NCBI RefSeq assembly: GCF_005771635.1
Contig: NZ_VBWP01000010.1
Span: 38,962 to 102,961, forward strand
Source of the DNA: Culicoidibacter larvae
Lineage (GTDB): Bacteria > Bacillota_I > Bacilli_A > Culicoidibacterales > Culicoidibacteraceae
Reading direction: 5' to 3'
DNA length: 64,000 bases
Shown here: positions 21,880-31,435 of the stretch, piece after piece
Layout: every line of letters starts with the position of its first letter
How positions within the stretch are numbered: position 1 is the stretch's first letter
Translations under genes and position numbers: made by a program
Notes under the pieces: model-generated
What the model was told of the DNA's origin: nothing
The model's input: the letters and a program-made list of their open reading frames with translations, nothing else
The model's database searches: none

Positions 21880-22986
21880 ATGTATTTTATTTATATTTTG
21901 GAGTGTGCTGATAAGACTTTGTATACTGGATTTACGAATGATTTGGCTAAGCGATTGGCGACGCATAATTCCGGCAAAGGGGCTAAGTATACCCGAGCAA
22001 GATTACCGGTGCAAATGGTGTATAGCGAGCGGTTTGTTGATAAGGTTGCAGCACAGCAACGGGAATATCAAGTGAAACAATTATCGCGGCGAGAAAAGCT
22101 AGATTTAATTGCTCAAGGAAATCCTGAGGAGCTCGCTATTGGTCAGGTGATTGCTGCTGGCAGCCGACACACGCTTGTTTTACAGGATGATGGCAGCGTA
22201 GTTGCTGTCGGTGATAATAAATCCGGGCAGTGTGATGTTGAGGACTGGCAGCACGTTGTTAGTCTGGCAGCCGGAAATGTGCATCGGGCAACGAATACCG
22301 GTAATGCTCATAGTGTTGGTTTGCGGTTTGATGGCACTGTCATTGCGTGTGGCTGGAATAAGCATGGGCAATGTGATGTAGGTGCTTGGCGCAATATTGT
22401 TGATGTGACTGCGGGTTGGCGGCGCACTGTTGGTTTGCAGGCAGACGGGCAAGTTGTTGCGGTTGGTCGCAATAACGATGGTGAGTGTGATGTTGCGAAT
22501 TGGCAGAATATTGTAGCGATTGCAGCCGGAGATTGGCATACTTTGGGCGTTTGTGCGGATGGTCATGTGCTTGCAACCGGTAATAATCGCTATGGTCAGT
22601 GTGCTGTGGATGACTGGAAACATGTGCAGGCCGTCAGCGCTGGTTATTTGCATAGCGTTGGGTTGTTGGAAGATGGCAGCGTGATTGCCAGCGGGCGCAA
22701 TGACGAAGGTCAGTGCGCCATTGGTGATTGGCAGGATATTGTGGCAGTTGCAGCCGGTTCTAAGCATACTTTGGGATTGAAGGCTGATGGTACAGTTGTT
22801 GCGACTGGCGACAACCAGTTTGGGCAATGTGATGTTGGCGCTTGGCAGGGTATTGTGACGATAGCCGCCGGCTGCGGACATTCCGTCGGAATAAAAGCTG
22901 ATGGCGGTGTGGTTGCTGTTGGTGACAATGAATATGGTCAGATTAACGTTGCTGAATGGCAAGCGGCTAAGATTTCGAATGTATAG
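21880..22986 (+). CDS. GIY-YIG endonuclease domain fused to a seven-blade RCC1-like propeller
   Basis: A 368-residue protein. Residues 1-80 are a YhbQ/UPF0213-type GIY-YIG domain: Y-F-I-Y-I-L-E-C, T-L-Y-T-G-F-T, a catalytic-type Arg in K-R-L-A-T-H, Y-T-R, and the Glu of R-E-Y-Q-V-K. Residues about 88-365 are seven repeats of about 39 residues, each with A-A-G-x-x-H-[ST]-x-G-L, D-G-x-V-x-A-x-G and G-[QE]-C-D-V-x-x-W. Seven blades fit a complete RCC1-type beta-propeller. ATG 21880 matches family starts; TTG 21871 is an alternative. The pairing is unusual. A TATAAT lies at 21849. Confidence 0.9.
   Translation: MYFIYILECADKTLYTGFTNDLAKRLATHNSGKGAKYTRARLPVQMVYSERFVDKVAAQQREYQVKQLSRREKLDLIAQGNPEELAIGQVIAAGSRHTLVLQDDGSVVAVGDNKSGQCDVEDWQHVVSLAAGNVHRATNTGNAHSVGLRFDGTVIACGWNKHGQCDVGAWRNIVDVTAGWRRTVGLQADGQVVAVGRNNDGECDVANWQNIVAIAAGDWHTLGVCADGHVLATGNNRYGQCAVDDWKHVQAVSAGYLHSVGLLEDGSVIASGRNDEGQCAIGDWQDIVAVAAGSKHTLGLKADGTVVATGDNQFGQCDVGAWQGIVTIAAGCGHSVGIKADGGVVAVGDNEYGQINVAEWQAAKISNV
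22141..22960 (+). repeat. Seven RCC1-type repeats
   Basis: Seven blade repeats of about 117-140 bases coding for the propeller. Six carry the G-[QE]-C core; the last has G-Q-I-N-V. The second repeat has a short insertion (A-T-N-T-G-N). Confidence 0.85.
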
Positions 22987-23053
22987 CTTATCATTCATTT
23001 AATACCTATTTTTATAAAAATTCCGCTATAATAGATATAAGGAGTGAAACACT

Positions 23054-24055
23054 ATGAAAATAATTATGTATTCGGTGAGAAGTGAAGAACAACCATTTAT
23101 TGATATATATGCGGCAGCGCATCCTGATTTGCAGATTGAAACTCATGCCGAGGTGTTGACTCAGGAAAATATTGAATGGGCAAAAGGCAGTGATGCAGTA
23201 TGTATATTGCCACGAGGACCGGTAACCCGGGATATGTTTGCCCGATTGCATGCATTCGGTATTCATATTTTTGCAACCCGTTCAGTTGGCTATGAAACTT
23301 TTGATTTAGTCGCAGCGCGTGAATTTGGAATTACGATTACCAATGTGCCAAGCTATTCTCCAAGTGCAATCGCTGAATTTGCGGTGGCACTCACTTTAGA
23401 TTTATTTAGAAATACACGGTCACTTTATCGCCGGGTTGAACAGCAAAATTTTGTTTGGCAGGGACTTATGGGCCGCGAGATTAATGGCCAAACTGTCGGT
23501 ATTGTCGGCACCGGACATATTGGTGCGGTGGCCGCGAAAGCTTTTGCTGGCTTTGGCGCTCAAGTGATTGCTTATGATAAATATCCAAAGGCTGAACTGA
23601 GCGAAAGCGGATTGTTGACTTATGTTGATTCGCTGGATGAATTGTTTGCAGCTGCAGACATTATTTCTTTCCATTGTCCATTAACTCCGGAAAATACTGG
23701 ATGCGTCAATGATGATTCAATTAAACTGATGAAAGATGGCGTTCATATCATCAATACTGCTCGCGGTAAGTTGATTGATTCAAAAGCGCTTTTAGCTGGG
23801 TTGCGTTCAGGTAAAGTTGCCGGCGCAGCGCTTGATGTATATGATAATGAAGCTCCTTATTATGGTCAGGATTGGAATGGCAAGGAAATTGAAGATGAGA
23901 CGCTGAATGCATTTTTGGCTATGGACAATGTGCTGATTACGCCGCATGTTGCTTTCTATACTCATGTAGCAATTCAAAATATGGTTGATATTGCGCTTAA
24001 TAGTGTGCTTGAGGTTGCTCAGACAGGTACCAGCAGAAATATTGTGCAAGGGTAG
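23054..24055 (+). CDS. ldhD: D-lactate dehydrogenase (D-isomer 2-hydroxyacid dehydrogenase)
   Basis: A 333-residue enzyme of the LdhA/VanH branch that reduces pyruvate to D-lactate with NADH. The NAD-binding loop is G-I-V-G-T-G-H-I-G (about 150). The catalytic Arg lies in N-T-A-R-G (about 236), the acidic partner in the D-N-E-A region, and the His in T-P-H-V-A-F-Y-T-H (about 297). The motif S-V-G-Y-E-T-F-D matches D-LDH rather than glycerate dehydrogenase. AAGGAGTG precedes the ATG, and a TATAAT lies at about 23027. Single-gene unit ended by a strong terminator. Other 2-hydroxyacid substrates are possible. Confidence 0.9.
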   Translation: MKIIMYSVRSEEQPFIDIYAAAHPDLQIETHAEVLTQENIEWAKGSDAVCILPRGPVTRDMFARLHAFGIHIFATRSVGYETFDLVAAREFGITITNVPSYSPSAIAEFAVALTLDLFRNTRSLYRRVEQQNFVWQGLMGREINGQTVGIVGTGHIGAVAAKAFAGFGAQVIAYDKYPKAELSESGLLTYVDSLDELFAAADIISFHCPLTPENTGCVNDDSIKLMKDGVHIINTARGKLIDSKALLAGLRSGKVAGAALDVYDNEAPYYGQDWNGKEIEDETLNAFLAMDNVLITPHVAFYTHVAIQNMVDIALNSVLEVAQTGTSRNIVQG

Positions 24056-24072
24056 TTTTAGAGTGAAAGGTG

Positions 24073-24106
24073 GAAACACGGAATCCCGCGGGGATTCCGT
24101 GTTTCT
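24073..24106 (+). terminator. Intrinsic terminator
   Basis: GAAACACGGAATCCC (24073-24087) pairs with GGGATTCCGTGTTTC (24091-24105), then a T-rich tract. Confidence 0.92.
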
Positions 24107-24160
24107 TTCTTTTTCCCGATATGGTAAAATAGGAGAGATGAAAGCAGAGGGATCAAGAGC

Positions 24161-24721
24161 ATGTTTGCATATATTTTGGGAATTGTAACTGACACTGAGT
24201 CAGATCATATTGTTGTTGAGAATCAGGGTGTTGGTTATCATGTTTTTTCACCATATCCGTATGATTATGAGATGAATAGTGAGTATAAGGTTTTTACTTA
24301 CCAGCATGTGCGTGAGGATATTAATGCGCTGTACGGGTTTAAAACTAAGGATGAGAAAGCTTTATTCATTCGTTTGTTGAGTGTAAAAGGGATTGGTCCG
24401 AAGGTGGCAATTGCGATTTTGGCATCAACAACTTTGCCACAGTTGGTAGCTGCTATTGAGGCACAGGATATTAATTATTTGAAAAAGATTCCGGGAATCG
24501 GCAACAAGGCAGCCCAACAAATTATTCTTGATTTGAAAGGTAAATTGGCGCCAAGTGATGGTGTAGATAAAGCAAATCATGAGTTGTTGAATGCGTTGGA
24601 GGCATTAAGTGCGTTAGGTTATTCGACAAAAGAAGTGGATATGGTTGCTAAACAACTTGGTAATGAATCCTTGACGACGGAAGAGTATGTGAAGAAGGCA
24701 TTTCAGTTACTTTTGAAATAA
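24161..24721 (+). CDS. ruvA: Holliday junction branch-migration protein RuvA
   Basis: A 186-residue protein, slightly shorter than the usual 200. The N-terminal OB fold (M-F-A-Y-I-L-G-I-V) is followed by two helix-hairpin-helix motifs, G-I-G-P-K-V-A and I-P-G-I-G-N-K-A-A-Q-Q, and the C-terminal RuvB-contacting domain (L-G-Y-S-x-K-E-V). It forms a tetramer on four-way junctions and directs RuvB. ruvB follows 61 nt downstream in the same direction. Confidence 0.97.
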   Translation: MFAYILGIVTDTESDHIVVENQGVGYHVFSPYPYDYEMNSEYKVFTYQHVREDINALYGFKTKDEKALFIRLLSVKGIGPKVAIAILASTTLPQLVAAIEAQDINYLKKIPGIGNKAAQQIILDLKGKLAPSDGVDKANHELLNALEALSALGYSTKEVDMVAKQLGNESLTTEEYVKKAFQLLLK

Positions 24722-24782
24722 TTGAAATTTATGATAAAAATGCAGTGTTGCTGCGAAAGAATAAGTGGAGAGTGGTGAGCGT

Positions 24783-25796
24783 ATGGATCACGAACATGAT
24801 CGGATTGTTGATCAGGATTTTTTAGAAGAAGATAGTTTTGAATTATCATTACGTCCAACGCGTTTGTCAGAATATATTGGACAAGATAAAGTAAAGGAAA
24901 ATATGGCAGTATATATTGCTGCTGCCCGCGGGCGCAGTGAATCATTAGATCATATTTTGTTATATGGGCCGCCGGGACTTGGTAAGACGACCTTGGCTAA
25001 TATTATTGCCAACGAGATGGAAGTTGGTATTAAGTATGCCAGCGGTCCGGCATTGGAACGTGGCGCTGATTTGGCCGCTATTTTATCATCGTTGAATCCT
25101 GGTGATGTCTTTTTTATTGATGAAATACATCGTTTGCCACGGACAATAGAAGAGATTCTATATTCAGCAATGGAAGATTATTGTTTGGATATTGTTGTTG
25201 GTAAAGAGGCGAGTGCTCGTAGCGTACGGATTGATTTGCCGCCGTTTACTTTGGTGGGAGCAACGACGCGGGCCGGCGATTTATCAGCGCCGTTGCGTGA
25301 TCGTTTTGGCGTTGTATCGCGTTTGGAATACTACACTACTGAGCATTTGCAGATGATTGTTGAACGGACTGCAGAAATCTATGATACGCCGATTTTGACA
25401 TCGGCTGCTTTTGAATTGGCTCGGCGGTCGCGAGGAACGCCGAGGGTTGCGAATCGTTTATTCCGAAGAGTTCGGGATTTTGCCCAAGTGCTTGGTGAGG
25501 GATTGATTACTGAGGCTGTGGCTGATGATGCGTTAGAGCGTTTGGAGATTGATGACTCAGGTCTTGATTATGTTGACCATAAGATTTTGCGAGGGATCGC
25601 CGAGCGGTTTAATGGCGGACCGGTTGGTTTGGAGTCTTTGGCGGCTTCAATTGGTGAGGAATCACAGACACTCGAAGATGTTTACGAACCGTATTTATTG
25701 CAAGAGGGCTTTTTAAAGCGGACGCAGCGAGGACGGATGCTGACTGAGAAAGCATATCGTCATTTGAATATTGAAATTGAAGACAAGAAGGAGTAG
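24783..25796 (+). CDS. ruvB: Holliday junction helicase motor RuvB
   Basis: A 337-residue AAA+ ATPase. The start region L-R-P-x-x-L-x-E-Y-I-G-Q is typical. Walker A is G-P-P-G-L-G-K-T-T, Walker B F-I-D-E-I-H-R-L, sensor 1 G-A-T-T-R-A-G and sensor 2 G-T-P-R-V-A-N-R. A winged helix closes the protein. It drives branch migration with RuvA. ATG 24783 is chosen over GTG 24765, which overlaps the purine-rich ribosome site. queA begins four bases after its stop. Confidence 0.97.
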   Translation: MDHEHDRIVDQDFLEEDSFELSLRPTRLSEYIGQDKVKENMAVYIAAARGRSESLDHILLYGPPGLGKTTLANIIANEMEVGIKYASGPALERGADLAAILSSLNPGDVFFIDEIHRLPRTIEEILYSAMEDYCLDIVVGKEASARSVRIDLPPFTLVGATTRAGDLSAPLRDRFGVVSRLEYYTTEHLQMIVERTAEIYDTPILTSAAFELARRSRGTPRVANRLFRRVRDFAQVLGEGLITEAVADDALERLEIDDSGLDYVDHKILRGIAERFNGGPVGLESLAASIGEESQTLEDVYEPYLLQEGFLKRTQRGRMLTEKAYRHLNIEIEDKKE

Positions 25797-25799
25797 GTC

Positions 25800-26825
25800 A
25801 TGAAGGTAACTGATTTTGATTTTGAATTACCGGAATCATTGATAGCACAAACGCCGCTTAAGGATCGTGATACGTCTAAGTTGATGGTTGTTGATCGTGA
25901 GTATAACAGTATTACCCATACTCATTTTCGACATATTCTTGATTTTTTAGAACCGGGTGATGTTTTAGTTTTAAATGATTCGCGGGTTCTGCCGGCGCGT
26001 TTATTTGGTGAAAAGACGGAGACCGGTGCAGCAATTGAAGTTTTGTTGCTTAAAGAGGAAGAGAATATGGTTTGGGAGGCATTGGTGAAGCCGGCAAAGC
26101 GAGTAAAAATCGGAACTGCTGTTGACTTTGGCGGCGGCTTGTTGCAGGCGACTTGTGTTGATGAGGGTGAAGATGGTATTCGCCACCTGCAGTTTAGTTG
26201 TGATGGTATTTTTCTTGAAGTGCTGGAGCAGCTTGGAACGATGCCTTTACCACCATATATTCATGAACGTCTTGAAGATCAAGAACGGTACCAGACTGTA
26301 TATGCCCGTGAACAAGGGTCGGCAGCAGCGCCAACAGCGGGATTGCATTTTACTAAAGAATTATTAGCTGAACTTGAGCAACGCGGCATTGAGTTGGCGT
26401 ATGTGACTTTGCACGTTGGACTGGGGACGTTTCGACCGATGAGTGCCGAACATACCGAGAATCATGTGATGCATTCCGAGTTCTATCAGTTGAATGAGGA
26501 GACTGCTGCACGGCTGCAACGGGCGAAAGATGAAGGCCGGCGAATTATTTCGGTAGGAACGACTTCGACGCGAACATTGGAGACTATTGTTCGTGACCAT
26601 GGTCAGTTTGTTGCAAGCAGTGGCTGGACCGATATTTTTATTACACCGGGATTTGAGTTTAAGGCTATTGATGGTTTGTTGACGAACTTTCATTTGCCTA
26701 AGTCAACTTTAATTATGTTGGTGTCAGCTTTTGCGAGTCGCGAGTTGATTATGGAGGCGTATGCTCAGGCAGTTAGTCATGAGTATCGTTTCTTTAGTTT
26801 TGGCGATGCGATGTTGATTTTGTAG
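25800..26825 (+). CDS. queA: tRNA preQ1(34) S-adenosylmethionine ribosyltransferase-isomerase
   Basis: A 341-residue QueA of normal length. Hallmarks are F-D-F-E-L-P-E-x-L-I-A-Q-x-P, V-L-N-D-S-R-V-x-P-A-R and A-P-T-A-G-L-H-F-T, with a C-terminal [13 protein letters not shown]. It transfers ribosyl from SAM to preQ1 in tRNA to make epoxyqueuosine. It lies between ruvB and truB. The partner tgt, often next to queA, is not in this window. Confidence 0.97.
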   Translation: MKVTDFDFELPESLIAQTPLKDRDTSKLMVVDREYNSITHTHFRHILDFLEPGDVLVLNDSRVLPARLFGEKTETGAAIEVLLLKEEENMVWEALVKPAKRVKIGTAVDFGGGLLQATCVDEGEDGIRHLQFSCDGIFLEVLEQLGTMPLPPYIHERLEDQERYQTVYAREQGSAAAPTAGLHFTKELLAELEQRGIELAYVTLHVGLGTFRPMSAEHTENHVMHSEFYQLNEETAARLQRAKDEGRRIISVGTTSTRTLETIVRDHGQFVASSGWTDIFITPGFEFKAIDGLLTNFHLPKSTLIMLVSAFASRELIMEAYAQAVSHEYRFFSFGDAMLIL

Positions 26826-26836
26826 AGGTGAGGCGC

Positions 26837-27730
26837 ATGGATGGAGTGTTAGCGGTCCACAAGCCGCGCGGGATGACAAGCCATGATGTGGTTTGGAAAC
26901 TGCGCCGGATTTTGGGTACTAAAAAAATTGGTCACACCGGGACACTCGACCCCGATGTGGACGGTGTGCTGGTGGTTTGTATCGGCAGAGCGACTAAGTT
27001 GGTGCAATTTATGGAACATGCTCATAAGGTTTATCATGCCGAGGCTGTGCTTGGGGTTGCGACGACGACTGAGGATTTAAGCGGTGAAGTGGTTGAAATG
27101 TTGCCGGTTCCGGTTGGTTGTTTTGATGAGGCGATGGTGCAGCAGGTGTTGGCTGATTTTGTTGGTGTGAGTAAGCAAGTTCCACCTATGTATTCAGCTG
27201 TAAAGGTGAATGGTCGTAAGTTATATGAGTATGCTCGTAATGGCGTAGAGGTTGAGCGACCTGAACGGAGTATTGAGATATTTAGTTTAGTGTATAATGC
27301 CGATTCTTTGAAGTTTGCAGATGAACGTGGATACTTTGAGTTTGATATTGAGTCTGCCAAAGGATTATATGTGCGAACGCTTTGTGTTGATATTGGCGCT
27401 AAGCTGGGGTTTCCAGCAGCGATGGCAGATTTGCAACGGACCGCGAGTGGGCAGTTCACACTTGATGATTGTGTTACTTTGGAACAAATTGAAGCTGGCG
27501 ATTATGTATTAACAGCAATGGCGGATATTGATTTGGGCTTGCCGGAGTTTATAGTTGATGAACTATTGGCAGAGCGTATAGGTGTCGGTTCGGTGTTTAC
27601 GGTTGATGAATTGATTGATGCGCCGAATGAGCCATTTGCAGTGCTGAATGAACACCGACAGTTGCTGGCAGTATATCAGCCACATCCTGAGAAGCCGGGT
27701 AAGTTTAAGCCGGTTCGGGTATTTTCTTAA
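26837..27730 (+). CDS. truB: tRNA pseudouridine(55) synthase TruB
   Basis: A 297-residue enzyme making pseudouridine 55 in the T loop of tRNAs. G-x-L-A-V-x-K-P-x-G-M-T-S-H-D opens the protein. The catalytic Asp is in G-T-L-D-P (about residue 39). A C-terminal PUA-like domain is present. ATG 26837 follows GAGGTGAG at good spacing; GTG 26828 is part of that site. It is 11 nt after queA and likely co-transcribed. Confidence 0.96.
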   Translation: MDGVLAVHKPRGMTSHDVVWKLRRILGTKKIGHTGTLDPDVDGVLVVCIGRATKLVQFMEHAHKVYHAEAVLGVATTTEDLSGEVVEMLPVPVGCFDEAMVQQVLADFVGVSKQVPPMYSAVKVNGRKLYEYARNGVEVERPERSIEIFSLVYNADSLKFADERGYFEFDIESAKGLYVRTLCVDIGAKLGFPAAMADLQRTASGQFTLDDCVTLEQIEAGDYVLTAMADIDLGLPEFIVDELLAERIGVGSVFTVDELIDAPNEPFAVLNEHRQLLAVYQPHPEKPGKFKPVRVFS

Positions 27731-27748
27731 GAAGGTAGGAAGTTAAAC

Positions 27749-28684
27749 ATGGAGATTATTCATATTACCAAAGAAAATTTGGCAACAGCTATTTTTCAGC
27801 AACCGGTTGCTGCGGCATTTGGTTTTTTTGATGGCTTGCATCTAGGTCATAAGGCTTTAATTGATGCTACTAAAACGTATGCTGAGGAAAATGGTGTGAA
27901 AAGTGCAGTGATTACTTTTGACCCTTCACCAAGTTTAGTGTTGAAGAAGTTTAGTGACCGGCGTGAGATTACACCAATGAATGAGAAGCAACGCTTGTTG
28001 GAGCAATGGAATATTGATGTTTTGTTTATTATTGATTTTAATGAGCATGTTGCAGCAATTGACCATGAAGTATTTTTGGAACAGTTGATTGCCAGTATTG
28101 ACTTGGTACATCTTGTTGTTGGATTTGATTTTCATTATGGTCATAAAGGGGCTGGTGATGTTCATTCATTGCAGGAATACAGCAAGACTCATAATCAATT
28201 TTCTTTGACAGTTATCGACGAGCAGAATTTTAATGGTGAAAAGATTAGTTCAAGTGCAATTCGTGATGCTATTACGGATGGACAAATGGAAGCAGTTGTT
28301 CCTTTGCTGGGACGCTCTTATTGTATTAGCGGTGTGGTAGTTCATGGATTTAAACGTGGTCGGACAATTGGCTTTCCAACCGCAAATATTCCTTTGGATA
28401 GTTATGTCATGCCCAAATTTGGTGTTTATGTCACACATTTTTATATTGATGACAAGATTTATCGAGGGATTACTAATGTTGGTTTAACACCAACGTTTGC
28501 TGAAGATATTCCGGCATTGACCGAGACCTTTATTTTTGATTTTAACGATGAAATTTATGATAAACTGGCAACGGTTGAATTCTTACACTATATTCGTCCG
28601 GAATTGAAGTTTGACTCAGTTGATGAGTTGATTGATAGAATGAATGATGATGCTGAATATGCACGTAAATATTTTGCTAAATAA
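27749..28684 (+). CDS. ribF: Bifunctional riboflavin kinase / FAD synthetase
   Basis: A 311-residue two-domain enzyme converting riboflavin to FMN and FAD. The N-terminal nucleotidyltransferase has G-F-F-D-G-L-H-L-G-H-K and V-V-G-F-D-F-H-Y-G (about 110-125). The C-terminal kinase has G-R-T-I-G-F-P-T-A-N (about 205). It is 18 nt after truB. In Bacillus-type genomes rpsO and pnp would follow; here a surface-protein gene intervenes. Confidence 0.96.
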   Translation: MEIIHITKENLATAIFQQPVAAAFGFFDGLHLGHKALIDATKTYAEENGVKSAVITFDPSPSLVLKKFSDRREITPMNEKQRLLEQWNIDVLFIIDFNEHVAAIDHEVFLEQLIASIDLVHLVVGFDFHYGHKGAGDVHSLQEYSKTHNQFSLTVIDEQNFNGEKISSSAIRDAITDGQMEAVVPLLGRSYCISGVVVHGFKRGRTIGFPTANIPLDSYVMPKFGVYVTHFYIDDKIYRGITNVGLTPTFAEDIPALTETFIFDFNDEIYDKLATVEFLHYIRPELKFDSVDELIDRMNDDAEYARKYFAK

Positions 28685-28805
28685 GTATGTTTGAATGGCA
28701 AACTGTTCCCGGTGAGAGAATAGATTGCCATTTTATTTTTTGGTACGTTAGCGACGGCAATTATTATTTTATGTGATATTATTAAGGGGTAATGGAGGAA
28801 TAGTT

Positions 28806-30431
28806 ATGAAGAGGTTTGGGAAGGGATTGTTAGCGTTTGTTTCGTTGATGATGGTAGTTATGATTGCCGGTGGAATTGTAGTGCAAGCAGATGTTATGTT
28901 TACTTTGCCGTGGCGAATTAGCAATCCAGATTTTGAAGAAGTTGACTTTAGTGGAGCTGCTAATGCCGGAGCACCAGGAATTTATTATGTACATCAAAAT
29001 AAAGTAACTGGTTGGAGTACAGCAAGTCCGACTGATTTGATTGAGGTTTGGCAAGATCCAAATGGTAAGGGGGTTCCGGCCTATTCAGGGCAGAATTTCA
29101 TTGAGTTGAATGCAAAAGATAACTATCCGATTTATCAGGATATACAAACTATTCCCGGGACAACTTTGCAATGGGGCTTTGCCCATCGTGGCCGGGATGG
29201 GGTTGATGAAGCTGGGTTATTGATGGGGGCACCGGGAAATTTACAGTTGATTGCTACTGCTGATGATGGAAATGATGCCTGGGGTTATTATACCGGAACT
29301 TATGTGGTGCCACCGGGACAAACAGTAACAAGGTTGACTTTTTTGGCAATTTCAACTGCAAGCGGCTCGATAACTAATGGTAACTTTCTTGATGCGGTGA
29401 CTTTAACTATAGATGTTCCAGGTTCGCAAATTGGTGATTATGTTTGGTATGATACTAATGGAGATGGTGTTCAACAGCGTGATGAACCACCGGCAGTGGG
29501 TATTACAGTTGATTTGTTGAATAGTAACGGTAATGTTGTTGCTTCCACCCAAACTAATGATCTGGGTGGCTACTTATTTGACGATGTGGCTTTTGGTACT
29601 TACAATATTCAGGTGCATTTGCCATTAAACGGCACCTATCAATACGGATTTACTAAACAGTTGGCTGGCGATGATTCGACGCATAATTCGCATGTTGATG
29701 CTGCGGGAATGATTTATGGTGTGCAGAGTACTTTAAATGGCTATTATGTAGATAATGACGCCGGAACAATTACCTATAGTAATGCTGTTATTGAAAAAAT
29801 TGATGGTGACAACCAGACACCAGTTGCCGGGGCGGTCTTTGATATCACTGATAATTTTGGAGAAGTAATAACTCAAGTTACAACAGATGCCCAAGGGAAA
29901 GCAACTATTGGCAGTTTAGCAACTGGTACATATCATGCAACTGAAGTTGCCGTTGCTGATAAGTATCAGTTGCTGACTGAGCCAATTGATTTTACAATTG
30001 GTTTTGAGAGTAATGAATCAGTTATTGTTACTATAACGAATTATTTAAAACGTGGTTCGCTTGAAGTGGTTAAAGTTGATGATATTGATAATAATAAGCT
30101 TCTAGCTGGCGCTGAATTTCAAGTTAGTGATGTGAGTGGTGATGTTATAGCTACTGCGATTAGCAATAACAGTGGTCTTGCTAATTTCAATAACTTGTTG
30201 CCGGGCGACTATATTTTGGTGGAAACTAAGAGTCCGAACGGGTATCAGTTGAATTCAAAAGCACTCAATTTTACTATCCCTGAGAATCCGAATGGGGCAG
30301 TGGTCATTACTGTTGAAAATAGCAAGTTGGTACTGCCAGCGACTGGCGTGAATAACGATGTGTTTTTGAGTGTTGGAATTTTGATATCAGGTGGAAGTTT
30401 GTTGGCTTTGTTTCTGTTGCGAAGAAGATAA
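28806..30431 (+). CDS. LPXTG surface protein with SdrD-B and Cna-B/SpaA domains
   Basis: A 541-residue cell-wall protein. A signal peptide (about 1-28) precedes a roughly 180-residue N-terminal beta-sandwich that I do not recognise by family. One SdrD B-like domain follows (G-D-Y-V-W-Y-D-T-N-G-D-G, a calcium-binding loop), then two Cna-B/SpaA domains (K-I-D-G-D and K-V-D-D-I-D starts, with E-[VT] ends suited to isopeptide bonds), LPATG, a helix and an L-R-R-R tail. The start ATG 28806 follows GGAGGA, not a G run. It is pilin-like in the SpaA modules, but no sortase or pilin operon is nearby. Confidence 0.92.
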   Translation: MKRFGKGLLAFVSLMMVVMIAGGIVVQADVMFTLPWRISNPDFEEVDFSGAANAGAPGIYYVHQNKVTGWSTASPTDLIEVWQDPNGKGVPAYSGQNFIELNAKDNYPIYQDIQTIPGTTLQWGFAHRGRDGVDEAGLLMGAPGNLQLIATADDGNDAWGYYTGTYVVPPGQTVTRLTFLAISTASGSITNGNFLDAVTLTIDVPGSQIGDYVWYDTNGDGVQQRDEPPAVGITVDLLNSNGNVVASTQTNDLGGYLFDDVAFGTYNIQVHLPLNGTYQYGFTKQLAGDDSTHNSHVDAAGMIYGVQSTLNGYYVDNDAGTITYSNAVIEKIDGDNQTPVAGAVFDITDNFGEVITQVTTDAQGKATIGSLATGTYHATEVAVADKYQLLTEPIDFTIGFESNESVIVTITNYLKRGSLEVVKVDDIDNNKLLAGAEFQVSDVSGDVIATAISNNSGLANFNNLLPGDYILVETKSPNGYQLNSKALNFTIPENPNGAVVITVENSKLVLPATGVNNDVFLSVGILISGGSLLALFLLRRR

Positions 30432-30435
30432 AAAA

Positions 30436-30462
30436 AGAATAGCTTAGCTATTCTTTTTTTTT
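30436..30462 (+). terminator. Intrinsic terminator
   Basis: AGAATAGC (30436-30443) pairs with GCTATTCT (30447-30454), then a long T tract. Confidence 0.85.
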
Positions 30463-30521
30463 ATTTTTTATATACTTAAGCAAAGATTATCGGTTATAAT
30501 TGTATTAAGGAGAGGGTAGTT

Positions 30522-31298
30522 ATGATGACTAAACCAATGCTTAAGTCGATGGAAAATTTTCTAACTTTTTTCACTGGGGTGCATCAGCAACATTTAGGTG
30601 ATAATTTGGGTTGTGTTGCTTTGTACGGATCAATTGCTAATAGTGCATATATTGATGGTGTTAGTGATATTGACTTTGTAGTTTTTACTAAGGTAGCGCT
30701 GAGTGATGCGGATATGAAACAGTTATATGCGGCGTTGCAAGAGCATCCGTTTTACCGGAAGTTGGATGGGATGTATTTGCTGGCAGCTGATGCCGGGAAG
30801 ATGAATGAGGCGTTGGTGCGGTATTACTATCTTGATCGCGGTCAGTTGGAGTTTGGGTATTGGGATGTTAATGCGGTGACTTGGTGGAGTTTGGTGCACG
30901 GCGGTATTGTTTTGTTTGGAACTTTGCCGGATATTGAGATTAGTTGGGAACAAGTTATTAAGACGATGCAATATAATATTGATAAGTACTGGTTGCCTAA
31001 AGTAAATAAGCCGTGGAATTTTTATAGTGATGAGGATTTTGAGTTTGCGATGGCAACGGTTTGCCGGATTTATGTGACGATTCGCGAAGCGCGAATTGTG
31101 CCTAAAGTTGAGGCAATGCAAATTGTTGCAAAGCTGCATCCGCAGTATGCAGCGTTGATTAGCCAGGCTATTGCGTTGCGGGAGCAGACGATTAAGCCGC
31201 GTAATTATTACAGTCGGGTGATGCGGATGCGTGAGGCGATGGTAGTGCTTAAAAAGATTATTGGTGATTGTCAGAATTTATTGGCAGAGCAAGTCTGA
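30522..31298 (+). CDS. Nucleotidyltransferase with aminoglycoside-adenylyltransferase-like C-terminus
   Basis: A 258-residue protein. The N-terminal polymerase-beta-type fold shows L-Y-G-S-I-A-N and D-I-D-F (G-S-x10-D-x-D active site). The C-terminal helical part resembles the DUF4111 domain of ANT(3'')/ANT(9) enzymes. The family adenylylates aminoglycosides, but many members have other small-molecule substrates, so resistance cannot be claimed. Single gene between two terminators or promoters, inserted between ribF and rpsO. Confidence 0.8.
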   Translation: MMTKPMLKSMENFLTFFTGVHQQHLGDNLGCVALYGSIANSAYIDGVSDIDFVVFTKVALSDADMKQLYAALQEHPFYRKLDGMYLLAADAGKMNEALVRYYYLDRGQLEFGYWDVNAVTWWSLVHGGIVLFGTLPDIEISWEQVIKTMQYNIDKYWLPKVNKPWNFYSDEDFEFAMATVCRIYVTIREARIVPKVEAMQIVAKLHPQYAALISQAIALREQTIKPRNYYSRVMRMREAMVVLKKIIGDCQNLLAEQV

Positions 31299-31316
31299 AA
31301 GCCACTGCTTTTAGAC

Positions 31317-31345
31317 TTGCCAACTTTTCTCCTCTAAGGTATAAT
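31317..31345 (+). promoter_or_regulatory. rpsO promoter
   Basis: TTGCCA (31317-31322), 17-nt spacer, TATAAT (31340-31345). Confidence 0.8.
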
Positions 31346-31354
31346 GGAGAAGAC

Positions 31355-31425
31355 CTTTTTGCTTAGTCAATCCGATTCTCCGAACGGTTCACTAGGATTA
31401 AGGCGACTTTATAGAGATAGGAGGC
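31355..31425 (+). promoter_or_regulatory. S15 (rpsO) autoregulatory leader
   Basis: The leader runs through GCTTAGTCAATCCGATTC, CCGAACGG, ACTAGGATTAAGG and CGAC, which closely resembles the Firmicutes rpsO leader by memory of the family. It folds into helices that bind S15 to repress its own translation. Exact helix borders are not computed. Confidence 0.65.
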
Positions 31426-31435
31426 ATGATGCATA

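Noticed and set aside
22180..22998. A 272-codon minus-strand open frame opposite the RCC1 repeats
   Set aside because: It is a mirror of the repeated coding DNA, with low-complexity translation and no ribosome site.
30522..31298. A proven aminoglycoside-resistance gene
   Set aside because: The fold and active site fit the family, but substrate cannot be read from sequence, and similar proteins often have other roles.
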